From NCBI RefSeq assembly GCF_002813775.1, contig NZ_CP020370.1, forward strand, positions 4,489,501 through 4,553,500: 64,000 nt of DNA, read 5' to 3'. A model generated the notes under the pieces. The model worked only from the letters and a program-made list of their open reading frames with translations. It was not told the origin of the DNA and did no database searches. Shown here piece after piece: positions 50,106 through 60,669 of the stretch. Numbering within the stretch: position 1 is the first letter of the stretch; each line of letters begins with the position of its first letter. The DNA comes from Candidatus Thiodictyon syntrophicum. Its GTDB lineage: Bacteria > Pseudomonadota > Gammaproteobacteria > Chromatiales > Chromatiaceae. The translations under genes were made by a program, and so were the position numbers.

Positions 50106-51746
50106 ATGCTGGACAGCACCATGATCGAGTTGTCGCGCTGGCAGTTCGCCGGCACGGCCCTGTACCACTTTCTGTTTGTGCCCCTGACCCTGGGCCTGTC
50201 CTGGATCCTGGTGATCATGGAGACGGTCTATGTCATGACCGGCCGGACCATCTACCGGGACATGACGAAGTTCTGGGGCAAGCTGTTCGGCATCAACTTC
50301 GCGCTCGGGGTAACCACTGGGCTGACCATGGAGTTTCAGTTCGGCACCAACTGGGCCTACTACAGCCACTATGTGGGCGACGTCTTCGGTGCGCCCCTGG
50401 CCATCGAGGGGCTCATGGCCTTTTTCCTCGAGTCCACCTTCATCGGGCTCTTTTTCCTGGGCTGGGAGCGCCTGACCAAGGTCCAGCATCTGGGGGTGAC
50501 CTTCCTCACCGCCCTGGCCTCCAACCTCTCGGCGCTGTGGATCCTGATCGCCAACGGCTGGATGCAGAATCCGGTCGGCTCGGAGTTCAGCTTTGAGACC
50601 ATGCGCATGGAGATGGTGAGTTTTTCGGCGCTGCTGCTGAACCCGGTGGCGCAGGTCAAGTTCGTACATACGGTCGCGGCGGGCTATGTCACCGGGTCCA
50701 TATTCGTGCTGGGGTTGAGCGCCTGGTACATGCTCAAAGGGCGGGACCTGGCCTTCGCCAAGCGGTCCTTTGCCGTGGCGGTGGGCTTCGGGATGGCCGC
50801 GATCCTGTCGGTCATCCTGCTGGGCGACGAGTCCGGCTACGAGATCGGCGAGATACAGAAGGTCAAGTTGGCGGCGATCGAGGCGGAGTGGGAGACCGAA
50901 CCGGCCCCGGCCGCCTTCACCGTCTACGGCATCCCGAGCAACGAGGATGCGGAGACCGCCGATGCGATCAAGATCCCCTATTTGCTGGGCCTGATCGCCA
51001 CCCGCTCCCTGGATACCGAGGTGATGGGGCTCAAAGACCTGATGAAGGGGCACGAGGTGCGCATCCGCAACGGCATGATCGCCTACGGCTACCTCCAGCA
51101 GTTGCGCACCGGCGCCGACACCCCCGAGAACCGTGCGCGCTTCGCCGAACACAAGGCGGACCTGGGCTACGGCCTGCTCCTGAAGCGCTACACCGAGAAC
51201 CCGGCGGCGGCGACGGAGGAACAGATCCAGTTGGCGACCAAGGACTCGATCCCCGAGGTGGCGCCGATCTTTTGGGCCTTCCGGGTCATGGTGGGTGCCG
51301 GGGTCTGGATGCTGCTGCTGATGGTCCTGGGCTTCTGGTTCAATGCCCGGCGTACCATCCAGAACCACCGCTGGCTGCTGTGGCTCTTCGTGCTCAGTAT
51401 CCCGGTCCCCTGGCTGGCGGTGGAGACCGGCTGGTTCGTCGCCGAGTTCGGCCGCCAACCCTGGGCCATCGGCGAGGTGCTGCCCACCGCCATCGCCGCC
51501 TCCAGCCTGACCGCGACCGACCTGCGGATCAGCCTCGGCGGCTTCCTGGTCTTCTACACCATCCTGTTCCTCATCGAGATGTTCCTGATGTTCAAGTTCG
51601 GACGCATGGGACCGAGCGCCCTGCATACCGGCAAGTATCACCATGAGCGCCCGGCCGCGGGCCCGGACGAGGGGCGCGATGGTCCGCGCGGCGGCCATGG
51701 CGGCGGCACGGTACCGGCCACGGCACCCCAGCGTAATGAACCCTGA
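50106..51746 (+). CDS. cydA: Cytochrome bd ubiquinol oxidase subunit I
   Basis: 546 residues. Start [20 protein letters not shown] carries the high-spin haem His, followed by FGKLF-like [40 protein letters not shown] (haem d region), NGWMQNPVG, the quinol loop with [20 protein letters not shown], and [22 protein letters not shown]-terminal His/Gly-rich tail is unusual. High-affinity oxygen reductase, protective in an anaerobic phototroph. Operon cydA-cydB-cydX-cydD-cydC. Confidence 0.96.
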   Translation: MLDSTMIELSRWQFAGTALYHFLFVPLTLGLSWILVIMETVYVMTGRTIYRDMTKFWGKLFGINFALGVTTGLTMEFQFGTNWAYYSHYVGDVFGAPLAIEGLMAFFLESTFIGLFFLGWERLTKVQHLGVTFLTALASNLSALWILIANGWMQNPVGSEFSFETMRMEMVSFSALLLNPVAQVKFVHTVAAGYVTGSIFVLGLSAWYMLKGRDLAFAKRSFAVAVGFGMAAILSVILLGDESGYEIGEIQKVKLAAIEAEWETEPAPAAFTVYGIPSNEDAETADAIKIPYLLGLIATRSLDTEVMGLKDLMKGHEVRIRNGMIAYGYLQQLRTGADTPENRARFAEHKADLGYGLLLKRYTENPAAATEEQIQLATKDSIPEVAPIFWAFRVMVGAGVWMLLLMVLGFWFNARRTIQNHRWLLWLFVLSIPVPWLAVETGWFVAEFGRQPWAIGEVLPTAIAASSLTATDLRISLGGFLVFYTILFLIEMFLMFKFGRMGPSALHTGKYHHERPAAGPDEGRDGPRGGHGGGTVPATAPQRNEP

Positions 51747-51764
51747 AGTGAAAGGCGGCACATC

Positions 51765-52907
51765 ATGATTTTCGACTACGAGACACTGAAGTTCATCTGG
51801 TGGGTGCTGGTGGGCGTACTGTTGATCGGCTTCGCCGTCACCGACGGCATGGACATGGGCGTGGGTACCCTCTTGCCCTTCCTGGGTAAGAACGACCTGG
51901 AGCGGCGGGTCATCATCAACACCGTCGGTCCCCATTGGGACGGCAATCAGGTGTGGCTGATCACCGCCGGCGGGGCCATCTTCGCCGCCTGGCCCCTGGT
52001 CTATGCGACGGCCTTTTCCGGCTTTTATTTCGCTATGCTGTTGGCGCTCTTCGCCCTGTTCTTCCGGCCCGTGGGCTTCGACTACCGCAGCAAGATCGAG
52101 AACCCGCACTGGCGCAGCGCCTGGGACTGGGGGCTCTTCGTGGGCGGGGCCGTGCCCGCCCTGGTCTTCGGCATCGCCTTCGGCAACCTGTTGCAGGGCG
52201 TGCCCTTTCAATTGGACGAGTTCCTGCGGCCGTCCTATACGGGCGGCTTCTTCGGGCTGCTAAATCCCTTCGCCCTGTTGGCGGGGGTCGTGAGCCTGGG
52301 GATGCTGACGATGCACGGGGCGGTCTGGCTGCAATTGCGCACGGCGGAGCCGATCGCCTCCCGGGCCGCGGTCTGGGTCCGGCGCACGGGACTCGCGACC
52401 ATCGGCGCCTTTGCGCTCGCGGGGGTCTGGCTGACCCTGGGGATCGACGGCTTCCGGGTGGTCGCGATGCCGGCCCTGGACGCGGTGGCGAACCCGCTCG
52501 GCAAGACGGTGGAGATCGCCGCCTGGGCCTGGCTCGGCAACTACAGTCAGTATCCCTGGACGCTCGTCTTCCCCCTCCTGGGCTTCGCCGGTCTGGGGTT
52601 GGCCGTCCTGCTGTCCGGGGCCAACCGGGCGGGCTGGGCACTGGGCGCGAGTGCGCTGGCGCTGACCGGGATCATCATGACGGCCGGGGCGGCCATGTTC
52701 CCCTTCATCATGCCGTCGAGTACGCACCCGGGGCACAGCCTGATTGCCTGGGATGCGGTCTCCAGCCGTCTCACCCTGACGGTGATGTTCTGGGCGACGG
52801 CCATCTTCATTCCGCTCATCCTGGGCTATACCGCCTGGACCTATACCAAGATGTGGCGGCGGGTGACGGTGGAGGAGATCCGCGAGCAGGAGCATTTGGC
52901 GTATTGA
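51765..52907 (+). CDS. cydB: Cytochrome bd ubiquinol oxidase subunit II
   Basis: 380 residues, eight to nine membrane helices. DYETLKFIWWVLVGVLLIGF, AVTDGMDMGVGTLLPFLGK, GPHWDGNQVWLITAGGAIFA, WAWLGNYSQYPW and MFPFIMPSSTHPGHSLIAWD are CydB signatures. Eighteen bases after cydA. Confidence 0.96.
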   Translation: MIFDYETLKFIWWVLVGVLLIGFAVTDGMDMGVGTLLPFLGKNDLERRVIINTVGPHWDGNQVWLITAGGAIFAAWPLVYATAFSGFYFAMLLALFALFFRPVGFDYRSKIENPHWRSAWDWGLFVGGAVPALVFGIAFGNLLQGVPFQLDEFLRPSYTGGFFGLLNPFALLAGVVSLGMLTMHGAVWLQLRTAEPIASRAAVWVRRTGLATIGAFALAGVWLTLGIDGFRVVAMPALDAVANPLGKTVEIAAWAWLGNYSQYPWTLVFPLLGFAGLGLAVLLSGANRAGWALGASALALTGIIMTAGAAMFPFIMPSSTHPGHSLIAWDAVSSRLTLTVMFWATAIFIPLILGYTAWTYTKMWRRVTVEEIREQEHLAY

Positions 52908-52949
52908 GGCGCGGCCTTGATCGTATACCCGGTCGACGACGCGATGCCG

Positions 52950-53047
52950 TAGGGTCCGCTGTGCGGACCAGCAACCTCGCGGCCGGCAGCGTGGCCGGTG
53001 TTATGCTCAATGCCCTTAGGTATCGTCGGTCCGCACAGCGGACCCTA
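52950..53047. repeat. Perfect 20-bp inverted repeat between cydB and cydX
   Basis: TAGGGTCCGCTGTGCGGACC at 52950-52969 and its exact reverse complement at 53028-53047. It is a sequence variant of the TAGGGTGCGC family. It separates cydB from cydX, so it could pause transcription or protect the message. Confidence 0.8.
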
Positions 53048-53113
53048 CGCATCGGTCCGCACCGCGGACCCGACAAAACGGGCCGCGGGGCGGCCCGCTG
53101 GGGAGTAACGAGA

Positions 53114-53236
53114 ATGTGGTATTTCGCCTGGCTGCTGGGCGTGCTGTTGGCGGTGGCCTTCGGCATCATCAATGTCATGTGGTATGAGTCGGAGCAGTGC
53201 TTCGGCCAGGCCGACGACGAGGGGCTGTCCGCCTGA
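53114..53236 (+). CDS. cydX: Cytochrome bd oxidase small subunit CydX
   Basis: 40 residues, MWYFAWLLGVLLAVAFGIIN then VMWYESEQCFGQAD. The MWYFAWLLG start, single helix and following acidic residues are diagnostic of CydX/YbgT, needed to stabilise haems in the oxidase. GGGAGTAACG ribosome site. Confidence 0.93.
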   Translation: MWYFAWLLGVLLAVAFGIINVMWYESEQCFGQADDEGLSA

Positions 53237-53303
53237 GCGTCACGCGTGGCCGTGTCACCGGGCCGCGCGGACCGCGGCGGGCGCTCTGACCGGCCCTGCC
53301 CCA

Positions 53304-55076
53304 GTGTCTGCCAAGGCCTGGCTCAAGGCACAACGGCCACTGGCCGGGCACTGGCTGACGCTCGCCGTCGCTTGCGCGGCAGCGGGCGGGTTGTTGACCA
53401 TCCTCCAGGCCTGGCTCCTGGCGAACTGCGTCGATGCAGCGATCTTCCGCGGCGCGGACCTGCGGCAGGCGCAGGTCTGGCTCTGGCCGCTGCTCGGGGT
53501 CTTCGCGGCACGCGCGGTGCTCGCCTGGTGCGCCGAACTGACCGCGGTGCAGGGTGCGGGGCGGGTGAAGGTGGCCCTGCGCGCGCGGCTCTTCGCCCAT
53601 ATCCAGGCACTCGGCCCCCGCTGGCTGACGGGTGAGCGCAGCGGCGCCCTGGCCGAGGACCTGACGACGGGCATCGAGGGGCTGACCGCCTACTTCGCCC
53701 GCTACCTGCCCGCGCTGGCCCTGACCGCGACCCTGCCGGTCGCGATCCTGGTGTTCGTCTTCCCCCTGGACTGGGTCTCGGGGCTCGTGCTGCTGCTGAC
53801 GGCGCCGCTGATCCCGTTTTTCATGCTGCTGATCGGAAAAAGCGCGGAGCATCTCAACCAACGGCACTGGCAGGAGTTGGCCCGGATGGGCGGGCATTTT
53901 CTGGATACCATCCAGGGGTTGACCACGCTCAAACTCTTCAACGCCAGCCGCCGCGAGGCGCAGGTCATCGCGCGTATCTCGGACGACTACCGGATGAGCG
54001 CCATGCGGGTGCTGCGGGTCGCCTTCCTCTCCTCGGCGGTGCTGGAACTGTTCGCGAGCCTGGGGATTGCCATCGTGGCCGTCTTCATCGGGTTCCGCCT
54101 CTATCACTTGAACCTGCCGCTACCCGACTGGGCCGCTCTGCCACAGATCGGTTTCCTGCACGGATTCGTCATCCTGCTACTGGCCCCTGAGTTCTATCAG
54201 CCGTTACGCAATCTGGGCACCCATTACCACGGGCGCATGCAGGCGGTGACGGCCGCCGAGCGGCTGCTGCTGATCCTGGCCACGCCTCTGCCTGAGCCCC
54301 TGCGCGAACAGGGCGCGGCGTCGCTCGGACTCGACCCCAAGGCGCCACTGCACATCCGCTTCAGCGCCGTCCACTTTGCCTACGAACCCGGTCGGCCGGC
54401 ACTCGCCGGTGCCGACTTTGAGATCTGCCCCGGGGAGCGGGTCGCCCTGGTCGGCGCGAGCGGTGCGGGCAAGACCACGGTGCTCAACCTGCTGCTCGGG
54501 TTCATCCGGCCGGATGAGGGCGCGGTGCTGGTCAACGGACTCGACCTGGCCGGGTTGGACCTGGCCGACTGGCGCCGTCGCCTGGCCTGGGTGCCCCAGT
54601 CCCCGCGATTGCTGCGCGGCACCATCCTGGACAACATCCGGCTCGGCGCCCCGGAGGCTCCCATGACGGCGGTGCAGGAGGCCGCACGCCGCGCCGAGGC
54701 GGCGGACTTCATCGAGACGCTCCCCCTGGGCTATCTCACGCCGCTCGGGGAGCGCGGCGCCGGGCTCTCCGGCGGCCAGATTCAGCGCATCGCCCTGGCC
54801 CGGGCCTTTCTGCGCGACGCCCCCCTGGCGCTCCTGGACGAGGCCACCGCGAGCCTGGACCCCGCCAGCGAAGCCGCGGTGCAACAGGGCATCGAGGCCC
54901 TGGCCCGCGACCGCACCCTGCTGGTGGTAGCCCACCGGCTGAACACGGTCGAGCGGGCCGACCGCATCCTGGTGCTGGAGCACGGACTGGTGGTCGAATC
55001 CGGCCGTCATGCCGAGTTGCTGGCGCGGGACGGGCCCTACCGGCGGATGATCGCGGCCTATCGGGGAGCCTCATGA
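53304..55076 (+). CDS. cydD: ABC transporter subunit CydD (cytochrome bd assembly)
   Basis: 590 residues from a GTG at 53304; the true start is uncertain because no good ribosome site is visible. Six-helix exporter domain (WLTLAVACAAAGGLLTILQA onward), then the nucleotide-binding domain: Walker A GASGAGKTT near residue 386, signature LSGGQIQRIALARA, Walker B APLALLDEATASLD. With CydC it exports glutathione/cysteine or haem-related cargo needed for bd oxidase assembly. Ends with an ATGA overlap onto cydC. Confidence 0.93.
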   Translation: MSAKAWLKAQRPLAGHWLTLAVACAAAGGLLTILQAWLLANCVDAAIFRGADLRQAQVWLWPLLGVFAARAVLAWCAELTAVQGAGRVKVALRARLFAHIQALGPRWLTGERSGALAEDLTTGIEGLTAYFARYLPALALTATLPVAILVFVFPLDWVSGLVLLLTAPLIPFFMLLIGKSAEHLNQRHWQELARMGGHFLDTIQGLTTLKLFNASRREAQVIARISDDYRMSAMRVLRVAFLSSAVLELFASLGIAIVAVFIGFRLYHLNLPLPDWAALPQIGFLHGFVILLLAPEFYQPLRNLGTHYHGRMQAVTAAERLLLILATPLPEPLREQGAASLGLDPKAPLHIRFSAVHFAYEPGRPALAGADFEICPGERVALVGASGAGKTTVLNLLLGFIRPDEGAVLVNGLDLAGLDLADWRRRLAWVPQSPRLLRGTILDNIRLGAPEAPMTAVQEAARRAEAADFIETLPLGYLTPLGERGAGLSGGQIQRIALARAFLRDAPLALLDEATASLDPASEAAVQQGIEALARDRTLLVVAHRLNTVERADRILVLEHGLVVESGRHAELLARDGPYRRMIAAYRGAS

Positions 55077-56917
55077 ACCCGGGACCTGCGGGCGATCTGC
55101 GCACCCTGGCCCGGCTGCTGGGTCTCTTCGCACCCTATTCGGGTTGGGTCCTGCTGGGGTTCGGCGCGGCGCTCGTGACCCTGCTCGCTAACGTCTGCCT
55201 GCTGGCGGTCTCCGGCTGGTTCATCGCCGCCATGGCCTGGGCCGGCGCCGCCGGGGCGGCCATCAATTATTTCACCCCCGCCGCCCTGATCCGCGGCAGT
55301 GCTATGGTCCGCACCGGCGGGCGCTACCTGGAGCGGCTCGTCACCCACGAGGCGACCCTGCGCCTGCTCTCCCACCTGCGGGTCTGGTTCTACCGCCACC
55401 TGGAGCCCCTGGCCCCGGCGCGGCTCCAGCAGTTGCACAGCGCCGACCTGTTCAGCCGCATCCGTTCGGACATCGACTCACTGGAGCAACTCTATGTCCG
55501 CAGCCTGGTACCCCTGCTCACCGCGCTGGCCGGCGCGACGCTGCTGACCCTCTTCCTGGCCCATTACGACACGACACTGGCACTGACGGTGCTTGCCTTC
55601 CTCGCGGCCGGGGGCCTGCTGGTGCCGCTCTGGAGCGCGCGCGTCGGCGCCGCCCCCGGGCGCCGCCTGGTGGAGACCGAGTCCGCGCTGCGCGAGGCGG
55701 TGGTGGATGGTGTCCAGGCATTGCCCGAACTCCTGGTCTACGGCGCGGCCGCGGGCCAGGCACAGCGGCTCAACGCCGTGAGCGCGGACCTGACCGCCGC
55801 GCAGTTGCGCCTGGGGGGCTACGCGGGCGTCGCCCAAGGGGCGCTCGGCCTGTGCGCCAACCTGGCCCTCTGGTGCGCCCTGTGGCTCGCGATCCCGCTG
55901 GTACGCGAGGGGCGCATCGCCCCGCCCGACCTGGCCATGCTGGCGCTCCTGGCGCTGGCCGCCTTCGAGTCCGTCGCCCCCCTGCCCGCGGCCTTCCAGC
56001 AGTTAGGGGCGGCCCTGACCGCGGCCCGGCGGCTGTTCGCCATCGTGGATGCCCCGCCCGCGGTGACCGAGCCGCCGGGGCCCTCACCGCGGCCCATGGG
56101 CTTCGCGCTGCGCCTGCGCGGGGTGCGTTTTACCTATCCGGGGGCGGGGCGCCCGGCACTGGACGGGATCGATCTGGAGCTGCCGGCCGGGCGGCGGATC
56201 GCGGTGATCGGGCCCAGCGGGTCCGGCAAGAGCACCCTCTTCAACCTGCTCCTGCGCTTCTGGGCATCCGAGGCCGGGGAGATTCGACTGGGCGGCCACG
56301 CCCTCGCCGACTACGCGGGCGAGGAGGTGCGCCGGCAGTTCGCCCTGGTCTCCCAGCAGACCCACCTGTTCAACACCAGCATCCGGGATAACCTGCTGCT
56401 GGCCCGGCCGGATGCATCGCAGACGGAAATCGAGGCCGCCTGCCGGGCGGCCCAGGTCCACGATTTCATCGGTGCCCTGCCCGCCGGCTATGACACCTGG
56501 GTCGGCGAGACCGGTGTGCGCCTGTCCGGCGGCGAGGCGCGCCGCATCGCGGTCGCCCGGGCGGTGCTCAAAGACGCACCGATCCTGCTCCTGGACGAGC
56601 CCACCGAGGGCTTGGACGCCCCCGCCGAACGGGCGCTGCTCCAGGCCGTCGACCGCCTGATGGCGGGACGCACCGTACTGCTCGTCACCCACCGCCCCTG
56701 GGGCCTCGAGGCCATGGACGAGATCCTCGTGCTCGACGCCGGCCGGATCACGGCGCGCGGGACCTATGCCGAACTCATCGCGGGAGGCTGGCTCGCACCG
56801 GCCCCAAAGCGTCTGACACTCACAAGTCCGGGCCCGTGTGCTGCCGTACAGACCGCCCATCGTCAGCCGGCTATCCTCTCGGCAGGTTGCGATAGGGAGT
56901 CGGGCGCTCGGGATTGA
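55073..56917 (+). CDS. cydC: ABC transporter subunit CydC (cytochrome bd assembly)
   Basis: 614 residues. Six-helix domain beginning LLGLFAPYSGWVLLGFGAAL, then Walker A GPSGSGKST near 381, QQTHLFNTSIRDNLLLARPD, signature LSGGEARRIAVARA and Walker B APILLLDEPTEGLD. About 30 residues after GWLAPAPKRL look like extension beyond the normal end. Half-transporter partner of CydD. Confidence 0.94.
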   Translation: MNPGPAGDLRTLARLLGLFAPYSGWVLLGFGAALVTLLANVCLLAVSGWFIAAMAWAGAAGAAINYFTPAALIRGSAMVRTGGRYLERLVTHEATLRLLSHLRVWFYRHLEPLAPARLQQLHSADLFSRIRSDIDSLEQLYVRSLVPLLTALAGATLLTLFLAHYDTTLALTVLAFLAAGGLLVPLWSARVGAAPGRRLVETESALREAVVDGVQALPELLVYGAAAGQAQRLNAVSADLTAAQLRLGGYAGVAQGALGLCANLALWCALWLAIPLVREGRIAPPDLAMLALLALAAFESVAPLPAAFQQLGAALTAARRLFAIVDAPPAVTEPPGPSPRPMGFALRLRGVRFTYPGAGRPALDGIDLELPAGRRIAVIGPSGSGKSTLFNLLLRFWASEAGEIRLGGHALADYAGEEVRRQFALVSQQTHLFNTSIRDNLLLARPDASQTEIEAACRAAQVHDFIGALPAGYDTWVGETGVRLSGGEARRIAVARAVLKDAPILLLDEPTEGLDAPAERALLQAVDRLMAGRTVLLVTHRPWGLEAMDEILVLDAGRITARGTYAELIAGGWLAPAPKRLTLTSPGPCAAVQTAHRQPAILSAGCDRESGARD

Positions 56918-56993
56918 CACCGTCGCTTAGTTTCCCTGGCCTCGATCATCGTTCCCGCCACCGCGGTGTGTCGGTCGGCCTTCAGGCCGACCG

Positions 56994-57093
56994 ACTGGGA
57001 GCGCCGCACCCCAGTGCGGCCCGGCCTGTCCGCAGCACGCAACGCCGCGGTCGCCAGCGAGATCGCGCCGCACTGGGGTGCGGCGCTCCCAGT
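56994..57093. repeat. Perfect 26-bp inverted repeat after cydC
   Basis: ACTGGGAGCGCCGCACCCCA... at 56994-57019 matches the reverse complement at 57068-57093 over all 26 bases. A nested hairpin GTCGGCC/GGCCGAC lies at 56975-56992, and the outer flanks (CCTCGATCATCG/GATCGAGG) are also loosely complementary. The 318-base gap 56918-57235 holds nothing else. Confidence 0.8.
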
Positions 57094-57235
57094 GGCCGGG
57101 ACTATGATCGAGGCCGTTTCCCGCTACTCACGCGCTGCCGATCAGCACCGATCGATCGGCAACGCGGCAAGGCCTGATGGTCGTCAACGCCCATTCCGAC
57201 CATAAAACGCGACCTCTGACCCATGGTATTGCGCT

Positions 57236-58102
57236 ATGAAGACCTACCTCGACTGCTATCCCTGTTTCCTGCGTCAGGCGTTGAGCGCGGCGCGCCACGC
57301 CGGGGCCTCGGTGGAACTGCAACGTCACATCCTGCTGGAGACCATGGAGCAGCTGCGCACCTTACCGGCGCAAGCCACGCCGCCCGTGATGGCGGAACTG
57401 ATCCATCGGATGGTCCGGCGCGAGACCCACACCGCCGATCCCTATGCCCAAAGCAAGCGCGACGCCACCGCGCAGGCAATGACCCTGCTGCCCGCATTGC
57501 GCGAGCGTGTGCGGACCGCCCCTGATCCGCTGGAGACCGCCGTGCGCATCGCCATCGCCGGCAACATCATCGACGATGGCGCGGCGGATCATTTCGAATT
57601 GCAGGCGACCTTGGCGCGGGTCCTCGAACAGCCCTTTGCCATCGACGGCCTGACGCCGTTGCGCGAGGCGCTCCGGGGGGCCGGGACCATTCTCTACCTG
57701 GCCGATAACGCCGGTGAAACGGTCTTCGATCGGCTCCTGATCGAGACCATCGCCCGGCCGGTGACCTATGTGGTCAAGGCCGGTCCGGTCATCAACGATG
57801 CGACCCGGGAGGACGCCCTGGCCGCGGACCTGGCCGCGGTCAGTGACATCATCGACAGCGGATCGGATGCGCCCGGGACCTTGCTCGATCGCTGCTCCCC
57901 GGCGTTTCGCGAGCAATTTGCGCGCGCGCCGCTGATCATTGCCAAGGGCCAGGCGAACTACGAGACACTCAGCGAGATTCAGGCCCCGGTGTTCTTTCTC
58001 CTGCTGGTGAAGTGCGCGATCATTGCCGACGACTTGGGCGTACCCAACGGCAGTGTCGTATTGAAAGCGCCCGTCAGCATGAGCCGCTGGGTCAACGACT
58101 GA
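57236..58102 (+). CDS. DUF89 / ARMT1-like protein (metal-dependent phosphatase family)
   Basis: 288 residues, archaeal AF1104-like subgroup. N-terminal [11 protein letters not shown] with Cxx[21 protein letters not shown] with the catalytic Asp-Asn-x-x-Glu, [18 protein letters not shown], and [14 protein letters not shown]. Members are phosphatases proposed to repair damaged sugar-phosphate or cofactor metabolites. It lies 65 bases before phosphoketolase, so a role in sugar-phosphate control is possible. Confidence 0.88.
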   Translation: MKTYLDCYPCFLRQALSAARHAGASVELQRHILLETMEQLRTLPAQATPPVMAELIHRMVRRETHTADPYAQSKRDATAQAMTLLPALRERVRTAPDPLETAVRIAIAGNIIDDGAADHFELQATLARVLEQPFAIDGLTPLREALRGAGTILYLADNAGETVFDRLLIETIARPVTYVVKAGPVINDATREDALAADLAAVSDIIDSGSDAPGTLLDRCSPAFREQFARAPLIIAKGQANYETLSEIQAPVFFLLLVKCAIIADDLGVPNGSVVLKAPVSMSRWVND

Positions 58103-58167
58103 ACTCAGGTTGGAGACCGAGACATGACCCGTACCGACAGTCGCCGCAACCACCCAGGACTACGCAC

Positions 58168-60531
58168 ATGATAACGCAAACCCCGGCCCTCGATCCGCAA
58201 CGGCTGCGCCAGCTCGACGCCTGGTGGCGCGCGGCGAACTATCTCTCGGTCGGACAGATCTATCTCTATGCCAACCCGCTGCTGAAGGAACCGCTGACAC
58301 TGGCCCACGTCAAGCCGCGCCTGCTCGGCCACTGGGGTACCACGCCGGGACTGAGCTTCATCTATGCCCATCTGAACCGCGCGATCACCGACCATGACCT
58401 CGACATGATCTATATCGCCGGACCCGGTCATGGCGGGCCCGCCCTGGTGGCGAACGCCTATCTGGAGGGGACCTACAGCGAGGTCTATCCGAACATCGCC
58501 CAGGACGAGGCCGGGATGCAGCGCCTGTTCAAGCAGTTCTCCTTTCCGGGCGGTATCCCGAGCCATGTCGCGCCGGAGACGCCCGGGTCGATCAACGAGG
58601 GGGGCGAGTTGGGCTATTGCCTGTCCCATGCCTATGGCGCGGCCTTCGACAACCCCGACCTGATCGTCACCTGCGTGGTCGGCGATGGCGAGGCGGAGAC
58701 CGGGCCGCTGGCGACGAGTTGGCACTCGAACAAGTTTCTCAACCCGGTCCACGACGGCGCCGTGCTGCCCATCCTGCACCTGAACGGCTACAAGATCGCC
58801 GGCCCCACGGTCCTGGCGCGCATCCCGCGCGAGGAGTTGGAGGCCCTGTTCCGCGGTTACGGCTATCGGCCCTACTTTGTCGAGGGTGAGGACCCGGCGG
58901 CGATGCACCAGCTCATGGCCGCGACGCTCGATACGGTGGTCACCGAGATCCAACGCATCCAGCGCGAGGCCCGCGCCGACGGCTTCAAGACCCGTCCCGT
59001 CTGGCCCATGATCATCCTGCGCTCGCCCAAGGGCTGGACCGGCCCCAAGTTCGTGGACGGCAAGGCCACCGAGGGCACCTTCCGTTCACACCAGGTGCCG
59101 ATGGCCGACATGACCCATCCGGGGCACCTCAAGATCCTGGAAGATTGGCTGAAGAGCTATCACGCGGAGGAGTTGTTCGACGCGCACGGGCGACTCAACG
59201 CCGAGTTGGCGGCCCTGGCCCCGCGGGGCGAGCGGCGCATGAGCGCCAATCCGCACGCCAATGGCGGCCTGCTGTTGCGCGACCTGCGGATGCCCGATTT
59301 TCGCGACTACGCGGTGGCGGTGCCGCGGCCCGGCAGCGTCGATGGCGAGGCGACCCGCACCCAGGGCGAGTTCATCCGCGATGTGATCAGGCTCAATCCG
59401 CAAAGCTTCCGGGTCTTCAGCCCCGACGAGACGGCCTCCAATCGCTGGGGCGCGGTCTTCGAGGTGACGGACCGTTGCTCGACCGCGGAAATCATCCCCG
59501 GCGACGACCACGTCGGACCCGCCGGGCGGGTGATGGAGATGCTGAGCGAGCATCAATGCGAGGGCTGGCTCGAAGGCTATCTGCTGACCGGCCGTCACGG
59601 GTTCTTTTCCTGCTATGAGGCCTTCATCCATATCGTCGATTCGATGTTCAACCAGCACGCCAAGTGGCTCAAGGTGTGCAACCAGATCCCCTGGCGCCGG
59701 CCGCTCGCCTCGCTGAATTACCTGCTGTCGTCTCATGTCTGGCGCCAGGACCACAACGGCTTCAGCCATCAGGACCCCGGCTTCATCGACCATGTCGTCA
59801 ACAAGAAGGCGGAGGTGATCCGGGTCTATCTGCCGCCGGACGCGAACACCCTGCTCTCGGTCACGGATCACTGCCTGCGCAGCCGCAACTATGTGAACGT
59901 GATCGTGGCCGGCAAACAACCCTCACCCCAGTGGCTCGACATGGACGCCGCCATCAAGCACTGCACGGCCGGCATCGGCATCTGGCCCTGGGCCAGCAAC
60001 GACCGTGGGGACGAGCCGGACGTCATCATGGCCTGTGCCGGTGACGTGCCGACGCTCGAAACACTGGCCGCGGTCGAATTGCTGCGCGAGCACTTTCCCG
60101 AGTTGAAGGTCCGGGTGATCAACGTGGTCGACCTGATGAAGCTCCAACCGGCGAGCGAGCATCCGCACGGGTTGAGCGACGCGGACTTCGATGTGCTCTT
60201 CACCCGGGATAAGCCGATCATCTTCGCCTATCACGGCTACCCCTGGCTGATCCATCGGCTCACCTATCGCCGCACCAACCACGCGAATCTGCATGTGCGC
60301 GGTTACAAAGAGGAAGGCACGACCTCGACGCCGTTCGATACGGTGGTCAGGAACGAACTGGACCGCTTCGATTTGGTCGCCGACGTGATCGACCGCGTGC
60401 CGCAATTGGGTCCCAGGGCCGCCTACGCCAAGCAGGCCATCCGCGATAAACTCATCGCGCACAAGCAGTACATCGCCGAGCATGGCGAGGACCTGCCGGA
60501 GATCCGGAACTGGAAGTGGCAAGGGGCCTGA
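58168..60531 (+). CDS. Xylulose-5-phosphate/fructose-6-phosphate phosphoketolase
   Basis: 787 residues, the standard length. Thiamine-diphosphate enzyme: [72 protein letters not shown], and later [37 protein letters not shown], with [17 protein letters not shown] near the end. Cleaves xylulose 5-phosphate or fructose 6-phosphate to acetyl phosphate plus a shorter sugar phosphate. In a Calvin-cycle phototroph this can make acetyl units for storage polymer without carbon loss. Confidence 0.96.
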   Translation: MITQTPALDPQRLRQLDAWWRAANYLSVGQIYLYANPLLKEPLTLAHVKPRLLGHWGTTPGLSFIYAHLNRAITDHDLDMIYIAGPGHGGPALVANAYLEGTYSEVYPNIAQDEAGMQRLFKQFSFPGGIPSHVAPETPGSINEGGELGYCLSHAYGAAFDNPDLIVTCVVGDGEAETGPLATSWHSNKFLNPVHDGAVLPILHLNGYKIAGPTVLARIPREELEALFRGYGYRPYFVEGEDPAAMHQLMAATLDTVVTEIQRIQREARADGFKTRPVWPMIILRSPKGWTGPKFVDGKATEGTFRSHQVPMADMTHPGHLKILEDWLKSYHAEELFDAHGRLNAELAALAPRGERRMSANPHANGGLLLRDLRMPDFRDYAVAVPRPGSVDGEATRTQGEFIRDVIRLNPQSFRVFSPDETASNRWGAVFEVTDRCSTAEIIPGDDHVGPAGRVMEMLSEHQCEGWLEGYLLTGRHGFFSCYEAFIHIVDSMFNQHAKWLKVCNQIPWRRPLASLNYLLSSHVWRQDHNGFSHQDPGFIDHVVNKKAEVIRVYLPPDANTLLSVTDHCLRSRNYVNVIVAGKQPSPQWLDMDAAIKHCTAGIGIWPWASNDRGDEPDVIMACAGDVPTLETLAAVELLREHFPELKVRVINVVDLMKLQPASEHPHGLSDADFDVLFTRDKPIIFAYHGYPWLIHRLTYRRTNHANLHVRGYKEEGTTSTPFDTVVRNELDRFDLVADVIDRVPQLGPRAAYAKQAIRDKLIAHKQYIAEHGEDLPEIRNWKWQGA

Positions 60532-60577
60532 GGTCAGGCTAGGTCGAAGTTGAAGTCTGCGCCTTGCGGGTCACTGC

Positions 60578-60631
60578 CATTAGGTGAAGCGCCACAGCCC
60601 AAGCGCCTGGAGTCCAAGGCTTTAGCCTTGG
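60578..60631. repeat. CCTGGAGTCCAAGGCT family repeat, copy 2
   Basis: CCTGGAGTCCAAGGCTTTAG (60606 on) ends in the hairpin CCAAGGCTTTAGCCTTGG at 60614-60631. With about 28 preceding bases it matches 22538-22593. It lies between the convergent phosphoketolase and ZIP genes. Confidence 0.7.
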
Positions 60632-60669
60632 CACTGCGATTGGGTTGACAGGCGCCGTGTGGACGGCGC

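Noticed and set aside
49812-52211. 799-residue open frame on the minus strand across cydA/cydB
   Set aside because: It is a GC-driven shadow of the oxidase genes: composition is Gly/Gln/His/Asp-rich with no domain, and cydA/cydB on the other strand are unmistakable. Only its far end near 49850-49990 shows any family resemblance.
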